Shown piece by piece: positions 19,411-26,225 of a stretch of DNA of 55,490 nt. Source of the DNA: Staphylococcus edaphicus (lineage in GTDB: Bacteria; Bacillota; Bacilli; Staphylococcales; Staphylococcaceae); assembly GCF_002614725.1 (NCBI RefSeq), contig NZ_MRZN01000018.1:1-55490 (forward strand), read 5' to 3'. The notes below the pieces were generated by a model, which ran no database searches, was not told the origin of the DNA, and saw nothing but the letters and a program-made list of their open reading frames with translations. A program made the translations under genes and the position numbers. Within the stretch, counting starts at the first letter, position 1. Each line of letters begins with the position of its first letter.

Positions 19411-20274
19411 TTATTTAATTTCTCGCTTTAGAATATAGACTGGCCTATTTTCTAAAGTTGCTTCTCCTACGATATGGTAATGACATTGTTTATATAGTTG
19501 TTGAGCGATGTCATTATCATCATTGACCGTTAAACAAATCTCTTGAATCGTCGGAAAATTAATTTTCAAATAATTCGGTAACGCCTTAATAATCTGCTTA
19601 CCGTAGCCAGACCCACGATAATTCACATCAATACTGAACGACCTAAAAAATATAGCGTGTTTATTTTCAGAATATGGTGCAACACCCTTACCTTCATGTA
19701 ATGTAAAAAAACCAATGCACTGATTTTTGCCATTATAAACTAATGTTGGATGCCTTTCCTCGTCATTCTCAGCAAGTACAATATTTTCCTTTGGTGTCTT
19801 TGTGAATTTTAAATCATCTGCTGAAAGGTTAATACGCTCAATATCAGCCATTAAGTCTGCCTTATAAGGAACAAAATAAACGACATCATCTTGCTTTGAT
19901 TGCTCATCAATCCAAGTTAATACAGCTGGAGCAATTTGATGATGATCATGTTTACTCACCCATTTTAAATCAGTTATTTCCTGATCAGGTACCACGGAAT
20001 TCCAATCTATTTCAGCAGTCGTTTTAAAACAATTCAATTCGGTTTGCGTGTTTTTCTGAGGATACGCTTCTCCTACAACCGTCGAAAGGTAGACAAGTGA
20101 AGATTCAGGTAAATCTACTTGTAATTCTTCTTGAATTTCTCTTGTTAACGCTTCTGTATATGACTCATTTGCGTCTATCTTTCCACCAGGGAAATAATAT
20201 TTCTCTCTATTCCTGGCTTGAACAAGCAATAACTGCTCATCAAATTCAACTACCAAGCATACACATTTAATCAT
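19411..20274 (-). CDS. Nudix hydrolase fused to a GNAT acetyltransferase
   Basis: This 287-residue two-domain protein has an N-terminal Nudix domain with the full box (GGKIDANESYTEALTREIQEEL region: G, E, REIQEEL). It probably cleaves a nucleoside diphosphate-linked compound. The second half is a GNAT acetyltransferase with the acetyl-CoA loop NYRGSGYGKQIIKAL. The start MIKCVCL is chosen because GGAGGGATGC precedes it; an upstream extension of 29 codons is not supported. The substrates of both halves are unknown. Confidence 0.85.
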   Translation of the reverse strand: MIKCVCLVVEFDEQLLLVQARNREKYYFPGGKIDANESYTEALTREIQEELQVDLPESSLVYLSTVVGEAYPQKNTQTELNCFKTTAEIDWNSVVPDQEITDLKWVSKHDHHQIAPAVLTWIDEQSKQDDVVYFVPYKADLMADIERINLSADDLKFTKTPKENIVLAENDEERHPTLVYNGKNQCIGFFTLHEGKGVAPYSENKHAIFFRSFSIDVNYRGSGYGKQIIKALPNYLKINFPTIQEICLTVNDDNDIAQQLYKQCHYHIVGEATLENRPVYILKREIK

Positions 20275-20457
20275 TCCGCATCCCTCCACACCTTTGTTCA
20301 TCAATCTTTCTATTTTTATATTAACAGCGCTTATGTTATCATATTTTATTATTGTATACATTGTATATTTTAAATACCATAAACATTTTATTAACTAGCT
20401 TATATCACTATAAATTAAAGTGAGTTAGTAATTTTCAAAAACGGAGGACTCAACATA

Positions 20458-20736
20458 ATGGCTAAAAAAACTAAGATTAATCGTATTTCAAATGCAATTA
20501 ATTTTGCAAGCATAGCAATTGAAGGTTTTAACTGGTATGCCTATCAATCAAAAAACAAAAAATTAATTTATGCAAGCATAGCAGTTACCAGTGTTAGTGC
20601 CGTATTAGATTTTTATACTGCTTTAAAATCACCACGTAAATTCGCAAAAATCTTTTCTACTTTCACACTAGCAGGCACACTGTTCTCAACAGTTAAGCGC
20701 TTAAAAAATGTTCGCAAAGATGAAGTGAGCATCTAG
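20458..20736 (+). CDS. Small membrane protein of unknown function
   Basis: This 92-residue basic protein has two predicted membrane-associated helices (about 14-60: AIEGFNWYAYQSKNKKLIYASIAV, and FSTFTLAGTLFSTV near 68-80) and a charged tail KRLKNVRKDE. A strong GGAGGACTCAACATA site precedes the ATG. It stands alone and shares the following terminator with sle1. I do not recognise its family. Confidence 0.75.
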   Translation: MAKKTKINRISNAINFASIAIEGFNWYAYQSKNKKLIYASIAVTSVSAVLDFYTALKSPRKFAKIFSTFTLAGTLFSTVKRLKNVRKDEVSI

Positions 20737-20760
20737 TCGTAACACTTATCATGCCGTATT

Positions 20761-20812
20761 AAAAAAGACTCGTATCGCAGTATTGATATCAATACCGTGT
20801 TACGAGTCTTTT
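20761..20812. terminator. Bidirectional terminator
   Basis: A stem AAAAGACTCGTA / TACGAGTCTTTT has A and T runs on its flanks. An inner stem is formed by CGGTATTGATATCAATACCG-like arms. It separates the converging small membrane protein gene and sle1. Confidence 0.85.
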
Positions 20813-20822
20813 CGTAATTATC

Positions 20823-21803
20823 TTAATGTATATATACATAAGAACTAACTTGTGAAGCAGGAATTGTTCTGTACGTTACAATTCCTGGTGATGCGCTATA
20901 ATTCATTTCAGAAACTGTAATACTACCATTGGCATTTACAGATTCTACAAATGCTACATGGCCATAGTACCCCATATCAGATTGTAAGATAGAACCTACA
21001 GTCGCTTTACGATTAATTGTATAACCATCAGCTGCGGCAGCAGTATCCCAATTATTAGCATTCCACCAATAAGTACTGATACCTTTACCGATTTGAGCAC
21101 GTTTATTAAACACATGCCAAGTACATTGACCCCAATCATATAAATTAGAATGATTAAAGATTGGTGTTTTATAGCCAGTTGAACCAGTATTACTTGATCC
21201 TGATCCACCTGAAGATGCTGTACCAGATACTTTTAATTTTTGTCCTGGGTAAATGTTAAAGTTATTTAAACCATTTAAACTCATGATTTTTTGATACGTA
21301 GTACCATATTTAGCTGCAATGGCTGATAATGAATCACCAGATTTCACTGTATATGTTGTTGTACTACCACTCGTATTACCTGAATTATTTGATCCAGCTG
21401 AAGATGCTGTGCCAGACACTTTTAATTTTTGTCCCGGGTAAATATTAAAGTTTGATAAACCATTTAAGCTCATGATTTTTTGGTATGTAGTGCCATGTTT
21501 AGCTGCAATACCTGATAAAGTGTCACCAGATTTCACTGTATATGTTGATCCAGTAGCTGTATTTGATGATGTATTAGAACTTGTTGAACCGGATACTTTC
21601 AATGATTGGTTCGGAAAAATAACATTTGACGTCAAATTATTAAGTGACTTTAATTTAGCCACTGACATGTTAAATTTATTCGCTATTGACCATAATGAAT
21701 CTCCGCTTTTAACTTTATAAGTTGTTGCGGCGTCTGCATTTGTCGAAGTAACTGCCGCTAACGCGCTTGTCCCTATTACAGTTGCAATAATTTTTTTACG
21801 CAA
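20823..21803 (-). CDS. sle1: Autolysin Sle1/Aaa (three LysM domains plus CHAP)
   Basis: This 326-residue secreted peptidoglycan hydrolase is a probable N-acetylmuramoyl-L-alanine amidase involved in daughter-cell separation. The signal peptide is residues 1-25 (cleavage after ADA). LysM domains lie at about 28-71, 87-130 and 151-194, separated by Ser/Thr/Gly-rich linkers. The CHAP domain occupies about 215-326, with Cys227 (WGQCTW) and His282 (YGHVAFVE). Translation starts at TTG; GGGAGG lies 10 nt before it. LysM 2 and 3 are almost identical, pointing to recent internal duplication. A WalR-like site lies upstream. Confidence 0.94.
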   Translation of the reverse strand: MRKKIIATVIGTSALAAVTSTNADAATTYKVKSGDSLWSIANKFNMSVAKLKSLNNLTSNVIFPNQSLKVSGSTSSNTSSNTATGSTYTVKSGDTLSGIAAKHGTTYQKIMSLNGLSNFNIYPGQKLKVSGTASSAGSNNSGNTSGSTTTYTVKSGDSLSAIAAKYGTTYQKIMSLNGLNNFNIYPGQKLKVSGTASSGGSGSSNTGSTGYKTPIFNHSNLYDWGQCTWHVFNKRAQIGKGISTYWWNANNWDTAAAADGYTINRKATVGSILQSDMGYYGHVAFVESVNANGSITVSEMNYSASPGIVTYRTIPASQVSSYVYIH

Positions 21804-21901
21804 TTTATGTAAACCTCCCAATTTCTCTCTTTTGTTCGCTTGCTTTCTATATTCACTTGTTTATTATACACCCTTGTGTTGTAAATAAGTATATTAATTA
21901 T

Positions 21902-21918
21902 ATGACATTCTTATTACA
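21902..21918 (-). promoter_or_regulatory. Candidate WalR box upstream of sle1
   Basis: On the minus strand TGTAAT-AAGAA-TGTCAT fits the WalR direct repeat TGTWAH-N5-TGTWAH with one mismatch. It lies about 35 bp upstream of a TATAAT -10 candidate (21863-21868). In S. aureus sle1 belongs to the WalRK regulon, which supports the reading. Confidence 0.5.
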
Positions 21919-21967
21919 AAAGAGAACAATACGGTTGATTATAAATTAAATATTGTTCAACCTAGCA

Positions 21968-22747
21968 TCACATAAAAATCTGTATCTTTATATTTTCAAT
22001 ACCAAAATAGTCTTTCAATAGCGCCTGATAATTATCTTGAGTTACAGGTATTTTTTCTTTTTTACTATGATGTGTAATTGTTAGATGCTCATTAGATAAG
22101 GTGACACGTCCATAAGATTTCGCTTTGCTAACAATTAATTTTTTAACAAAAATGGAGGCTTGATCATACTGGTTAAATTGAATAGCTTCTTCGAAACATG
22201 TTATTGTTTTAGCACAATCAATAGCTCGATACTGAATTTCCGAAGACCCATCTGTGTGTTTACTCATTTCAATTGTATTGGCATCAATCCACCGCGCTTG
22301 AAAATCACCACTCACATCACTAACAAAACACGACTCATCTGTGATAGGCATCGCTTGCTTTGGCACATCTGCATAACCGACATCCACTAAATATTTATTC
22401 CCTTCAATATCCACTATTAGCGCCATATGCGAACCTTCCATCGCCCAACCAGTTCCAGTATTTATGGTTGCTGATATGATATAAGCATCAAACCCTTTGG
22501 CCGTAATCCAATGATGAAAGAGATGATTTTGCTCATAACAAAATCCACCCCTATGTTCCACAATTATTTTATGCATCATTGATTCATCATCTAAAGCAAT
22601 CGGTTGTTTATTTTGAACATTGATATTTTCAAAAGGAACATTGCTTACATATTTATCAATGTAATGATTCAACGTGCGTAAATCATTATGATGATATATT
22701 TCAGTATTTATATTTAAATAATCTTCTAACTTTTTAAAATCCGTCAT
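21968..22747 (-). CDS. Arylamine N-acetyltransferase
   Basis: This enzyme of about 259 residues transfers acetyl from acetyl-CoA to aromatic amines or hydrazines. The Cys-His-Asp triad is visible: Cys in RGGFCYEQN, His in GSHMALIV, and Asp in YLVDVGYAD. I prefer the ATG at 22747 (MTDFKKLEDYL), where AAGGTGA is well spaced; an in-frame GTG three codons upstream overlaps that site. It is a single gene. Confidence 0.93.
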   Translation of the reverse strand: MTDFKKLEDYLNINTEIYHHNDLRTLNHYIDKYVSNVPFENINVQNKQPIALDDESMMHKIIVEHRGGFCYEQNHLFHHWITAKGFDAYIISATINTGTGWAMEGSHMALIVDIEGNKYLVDVGYADVPKQAMPITDESCFVSDVSGDFQARWIDANTIEMSKHTDGSSEIQYRAIDCAKTITCFEEAIQFNQYDQASIFVKKLIVSKAKSYGRVTLSNEHLTITHHSKKEKIPVTQDNYQALLKDYFGIENIKIQIFM

Positions 22748-22957
22748 TTTTTTCACCTTATTCTCATTTTAAAGTAATTATCAAATTATCTTTATTTTAA
22801 TAGACTAAATCAGATTAAAACAATTTATTTGTATCTTTTAGCAATAACAAAAAAGGGTATCACAATACATAGACACGTTCATGCATTTGACACTAAACCA
22901 ATAAATAGATACTGTGTATATTCGATGCTTTTTAAATTAATATACGTTATCGTTTTT

Positions 22958-22972
22958 AATTTTCTGATTTTT
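22958..22972 (+). promoter_or_regulatory. Candidate CodY box upstream of ilvD
   Basis: AATTTTCTGATTTTT shares its first ten bases and last two with the CodY consensus AATTTTCWGAAAATT (three mismatches). It lies about 60 bp upstream of ilvD, a pathway repressed by CodY in S. aureus. The rest of 22757-23030 shows no leader or T-box. Confidence 0.4.
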
Positions 22973-23030
22973 CAAACTTTTAAAATCATTTTAAACATTT
23001 AACAAATAAATTTTTAATGGAGGTAATTAT

Positions 23031-24725
23031 TTGACTCAAGAACATAATGAGCACCAACAAGATTTACGTATTCGCAGCAAAGTCATTAGTGATGGTGTCA
23101 GTCGTACACCCAATCGCGCTTATTTACGTGCACTAGGATTTGAAGATGAAGATTTTCAAAAACCAATGATTGGTGTTGCTAGTACATGGAGCGAAGTAAC
23201 CCCATGCAATATGCATATTGATGGTTTAGCACGCGCTTCAAAACAAGGGATTAGTGAAGCAGGAGCTTCTCCGCTTATTTTCAATACTATTACCGTATCC
23301 GATGGCATTTCTATGGGGACAGACGGTATGCGTTTCTCATTACCGAGCCGTGAAATCATTGCTGATTCTATAGAATCGGTTGTTAGCGCAGAGAATCTAG
23401 ATGCACTTGTCGCTATTGGTGGTTGTGATAAAAATATGCCTGGGTGTATGATCGGTATCGCCCGGCTTAATTTACCCGCGGTATTTGTATATGGCGGTAC
23501 AATATTACCAGGGAAATTAGACGGCAAAGATTTAGATGCTGTTTCTGCCTTTGAAGGCGTCGGACAATATAATAATGGGGAAATAGATAAATCTGAACTT
23601 CACAAAGTAGAATGTGCAGCTTGTCCAGGCGCTGGCGCTTGTGGTGGTATGTTCACCGCTAACACAATGTCATCCGCTATTGAAGCGATGGGTATGAGTT
23701 TACCAGGTAGCGCCTCTCATCCCGCCGTATCTATAAATAAATCTAAGGATAGTAGAGCAGCTGGTAAAGCCGTTTATAACTTATTAGAAAAGGGCATCTA
23801 TCCAAAAGATATTATGACTAAAGAAGCATTTGAAAATGCCATTACAATGGTCATGGCACTTGGTGGGTCTACCAATGCCATTCTGCATTTACTAGCTATT
23901 GCACACACAATAGAGGTCGATTTAACGCTAGATGATTTCGAAAAAATACGTAAACGTGTACCACATATTGCCGATTTGAGACCAAGTGGTAAATATGTCA
24001 TGGCTCACCTAGACGAAGTCGGTGGTATTCCAGCAGTTATGAAATTACTATACAATAAAGGCTTAATTCATGGTGATTGTCTTACTGTAACCGGCAAGAC
24101 GGTTGCTGAAAATCTTGAACAACAACCTGATTTAACAGATAATAAAACAATTATTAATTTTGAAACACCAAAACACGCTACAGGTCCTCTAGTTATATTA
24201 AAAGGTAACCTCGCTCCTGAAGGTGCCGTTGCAAAAATATCAGGCTTAAGTGTCACATACATCAAAGGACCTGCACGCGTATTTGATTCTGAGTCTCAAG
24301 CTACCAAAGCTATATTAAATGATGAAATAAAACCAGGCGATGTTGTCGTTATTCGATATGCTGGACCTAAAGGTGCGCCAGGCATGCCAGAAATGTTATC
24401 TGCATCATCTATTCTTGTAGGTAAAGGATTAGGTGAGTCTGTTGCGTTACTTACAGATGGCCGTTTCTCAGGTGGGTCCCATGGACTTGTTATCGGCCAT
24501 GCCGCTCCAGAATCTCAAGTAGGAGGACCGATGGCATTATTAGAGGAAGATGACATCATTACAATTGATGCAGAAAAATTAGAGATCAGTTTTGATGTTT
24601 CAGATGAAGAACTTGAGCGCCGTAATAAACAATGGCAAGCGCCACCTTTAAAAGCGACTCGTGGCACATTAGCGAAATACGCTAAACTCGTTTCCTCCGC
24701 TTCAAAAGGTGCAATTACAGATTAA
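23031..24725 (+). CDS. ilvD: Dihydroxy-acid dehydratase
   Basis: This 564-residue iron-sulfur enzyme makes the 2-oxo acids of valine, leucine and isoleucine biosynthesis. Cluster and active-site motifs are [35 protein letters not shown] [13 protein letters not shown], and [12 protein letters not shown]. The start is TTG behind GGAGG. The sequence ([29 protein letters not shown]) belongs to the streptococcal/lactococcal-type clade rather than the IlvD I know from the S. aureus ilv-leu operon (CDKITPG, CPTCGSCAGM). It stands alone, with its own terminator and no other ilv or leu genes beside it. Confidence 0.95.
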   Translation: MTQEHNEHQQDLRIRSKVISDGVSRTPNRAYLRALGFEDEDFQKPMIGVASTWSEVTPCNMHIDGLARASKQGISEAGASPLIFNTITVSDGISMGTDGMRFSLPSREIIADSIESVVSAENLDALVAIGGCDKNMPGCMIGIARLNLPAVFVYGGTILPGKLDGKDLDAVSAFEGVGQYNNGEIDKSELHKVECAACPGAGACGGMFTANTMSSAIEAMGMSLPGSASHPAVSINKSKDSRAAGKAVYNLLEKGIYPKDIMTKEAFENAITMVMALGGSTNAILHLLAIAHTIEVDLTLDDFEKIRKRVPHIADLRPSGKYVMAHLDEVGGIPAVMKLLYNKGLIHGDCLTVTGKTVAENLEQQPDLTDNKTIINFETPKHATGPLVILKGNLAPEGAVAKISGLSVTYIKGPARVFDSESQATKAILNDEIKPGDVVVIRYAGPKGAPGMPEMLSASSILVGKGLGESVALLTDGRFSGGSHGLVIGHAAPESQVGGPMALLEEDDIITIDAEKLEISFDVSDEELERRNKQWQAPPLKATRGTLAKYAKLVSSASKGAITD

Positions 24726-24863
24726 GCACACATCTCGGACAATTCACAGCAAATCTTTTATTAATAGGGGCTTTCACTCTATAATACCCTAGACGCAATT
24801 ACGAAACTATTGAAGTACTACTATTGAAAGACACATACAAGCACCACCAGCGTCTCCATTATG

Positions 24864-24908
24864 AACAAGGTAGAAACATGATTATGTTTCTACCTCGTTA
24901 TTTTTTTA
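24864..24908 (+). terminator. Terminator of ilvD
   Basis: A 16-bp stem formed by AACAAGGTAGAAACAT and ATGTTTCTACCTCGTT is followed by a run of T residues. The 66-codon open frame starting at 24824 runs through it and is not a gene. The rest of 24726-25073 holds only a small inverted repeat CTCAA-CACAA-TTGAG (25011-25025) just before the next peptide gene. Confidence 0.85.
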
Positions 24909-25073
24909 AAACTTTAAGATTAATTTTGATTAAGACACTTTTGCATACGCAATTGTTTTTATTTTCTGTTTTTTGGCATCTACGAATGATTTTTTACTAC
25001 TTAGGAAATACTCAACACAATTGAGCACAATTATATTAAAGTAAAGATAACAAAACAAAGCGAGGTGAGTTAC

Positions 25074-25130
25074 ATGAGCTTTATCATTGATATCATCAAA
25101 AAAATCGTTGGTTTATTCACAGGTAAATAA
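25074..25130 (+). CDS. PSM-alpha-like peptide (18 residues)
   Basis: The peptide is MSFIIDIIKKIVGLFTGK. It has no signal peptide. On a helical wheel D6, K9, K10, G13, T16 and G17 fall on one face and the large hydrophobic residues on the other, with net charge +2. The ending FTGK matches PSM-alpha1/alpha2 of S. aureus. A GAGGTGAG site lies 4 nt before the ATG and a strong terminator follows the stop. Known family role: secreted cytolytic and surfactant peptides exported by the Pmt ABC transporter and controlled by AgrA. In S. aureus the psm-alpha locus lies in the same chromosomal neighbourhood as sle1 and gltB. Confidence 0.8.
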   Translation: MSFIIDIIKKIVGLFTGK

Positions 25131-25147
25131 TTTTTAAAATTATTCGA

Positions 25148-25182
25148 GAAGCTAAGACAATTACATTGTCTTAGCTTCTTTT
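25148..25182 (+). terminator. Terminator of the PSM-like gene
   Basis: A perfect 14-bp stem (GAAGCTAAGACAAT / ATTGTCTTAGCTTC) with a 3-nt loop is followed by TTTT. Confidence 0.9.
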
Positions 25183-25195
25183 CATATATATAGAC

Positions 25196-25322
25196 CCACT
25201 TCTCAATTTATTGAGTTAGTGGGTCTTATGCATGAGCTACAGCTCAGGTAATCCTTTAAAACCACTTCTCAATTTATTGAGTTAGTGGGTCTTATGCATG
25301 AGCTTTAGCTCAGGTATTCCTT
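25196..25322. repeat. Two-copy 66-bp tandem repeat with nested palindromes
   Basis: A unit of about 61 bp starts at 25196 and again at 25262, differing at only a few positions. Each copy contains CCACT-TCTCAATTTATTGAG-TTAGTGG (an inner CTCAAT/ATTGAG hairpin inside a CCACT/AGTGG stem), then CATGAGCTNNAGCTCAGG. There is no open frame of note. It could be a small structured RNA in two copies, or an intergenic repeat element. Spacing and copy number do not fit CRISPR. Confidence 0.75.
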
Positions 25323-25380
25323 AGTCCTAGCTACTCTTGTCCAAAGTAGTCGATGACAACTTTTAAATCTTTTTTGCATA

Positions 25381-25908
25381 TTAGCTATTATTAGCCCATT
25401 CATTCTTCAGAATGCCCATTTTAATAGCATCATAGAATTGCCCCTCTACTATTCTCGCTTGACGAATTCTAGCTTCTTCTTTCATACCAGCCTTCGCTGC
25501 AAGCTTAATCATCCGTTCATTGCCAGACCACGTGGATATACCCAATCTATGTACAAAATGATTTTCAAACAAATAATCTATCCACAGTTTAAATACCTCA
25601 GTCCCAATACCACTCTCCCAATATGCAGAATCGTAAATAACAATACCTATTTCTAACCAATACGTTCCTACCGTGCCTACAAATTGACCCTCTACCATGA
25701 TAGCCAACGTACTTTCTACATTGGAATAGATGTAACGCGTTTGCTTAGCCTGATCAAAAAATGTAGCTTTATCTAATATTGGTTCATGAATATATGGCCC
25801 ATTCCATTTTTTCGCTTCTTGTTGCTTTTCCTCATATTTCCAATAATAAATGTCATTTAAGATTGAATCTGTTATCGTTACTAATTCGCCTTTTGAAAAT
25901 TGAATCAT
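25381..25908 (-). CDS. GNAT acetyltransferase, RimJ/RimL type
   Basis: This 175-residue protein resembles ribosomal-protein/small-molecule acetyltransferases. It shows YWESGIGTEVFKLWIDYLFEN (acetyl-CoA loop WESGIGTE) and HRLGISTWSGNERMIKLAAKAGM, the typical RimL C-terminal strand with N-x-R/K and GM. GGGGGTGTTTCA precedes the ATG. The true substrate is unknown. Confidence 0.88.
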   Translation of the reverse strand: MIQFSKGELVTITDSILNDIYYWKYEEKQQEAKKWNGPYIHEPILDKATFFDQAKQTRYIYSNVESTLAIMVEGQFVGTVGTYWLEIGIVIYDSAYWESGIGTEVFKLWIDYLFENHFVHRLGISTWSGNERMIKLAAKAGMKEEARIRQARIVEGQFYDAIKMGILKNEWANNS

Positions 25909-25975
25909 TGAAACACCCCCATCGTATTAGTGATTATAATACGCGAATGTCCATTAAAATTATACTGCTACATAC

Positions 25976-26023
25976 AAAAAACCTTCTAAAGTCTACACTG
26001 GTTACATGTTAACTTTAGAAGGC
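25976..26023 (-). terminator. Terminator of the peptide-lipase-peptide unit
   Basis: A stem CCTTCTAAAGT / ACTTTAGAAGG with a long loop is followed by TTTTTT on the minus strand, about 100 nt after the stop of the downstream peptide. No other terminator lies between here and the lipase gene. Confidence 0.75.
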
Positions 26024-26120
26024 ATCTTGGCTATATAGGCCTTATTAAATTGTAGTGAACCTCATTAATGAAAAATACATTTCGAACCATCTTGGTACAA
26101 TAATCACTTGCTATGTCCCT

Positions 26121-26189
26121 TTATGAGAAAAATAATGATTTAATTACTCTGAAGAAAGAACCTAATAAATCGAATAAGTCACCTGTCAT
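26121..26189 (-). CDS. PSM-like amphipathic peptide (22 residues), downstream of lipase
   Basis: The frame begins MTGDLFDLLGSFFRVIK and ends with SLFFS, 22 residues without a signal peptide. D4, D7, S11, R14 and S18 line up on one helix face; F, L, I and V occupy the other. AAAGGAGG lies 8 nt before the ATG, one of the best ribosome-binding sites in the window. The gene is 36 nt downstream of the lipase stop with no terminator between, so it is probably cotranscribed. Size, lack of leader and amphipathicity match alpha-type PSMs or delta-toxin; the sequence itself is not one I know. Confidence 0.7.
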   Translation of the reverse strand: MTGDLFDLLGSFFRVIKSLFFS

Positions 26190-26225
26190 GCTCATGACCT
26201 CCTTTGAAAAAATATACTGCACACA

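Noticed and set aside
24824..25024. 66-codon frame between ilvD and the PSM-like gene
   Set aside because: It runs through the ilvD terminator hairpin and has no ribosome-binding site.
25196..25322. CRISPR array
   Set aside because: There are only two units without unique spacers and no cas genes. It is a tandem duplication.
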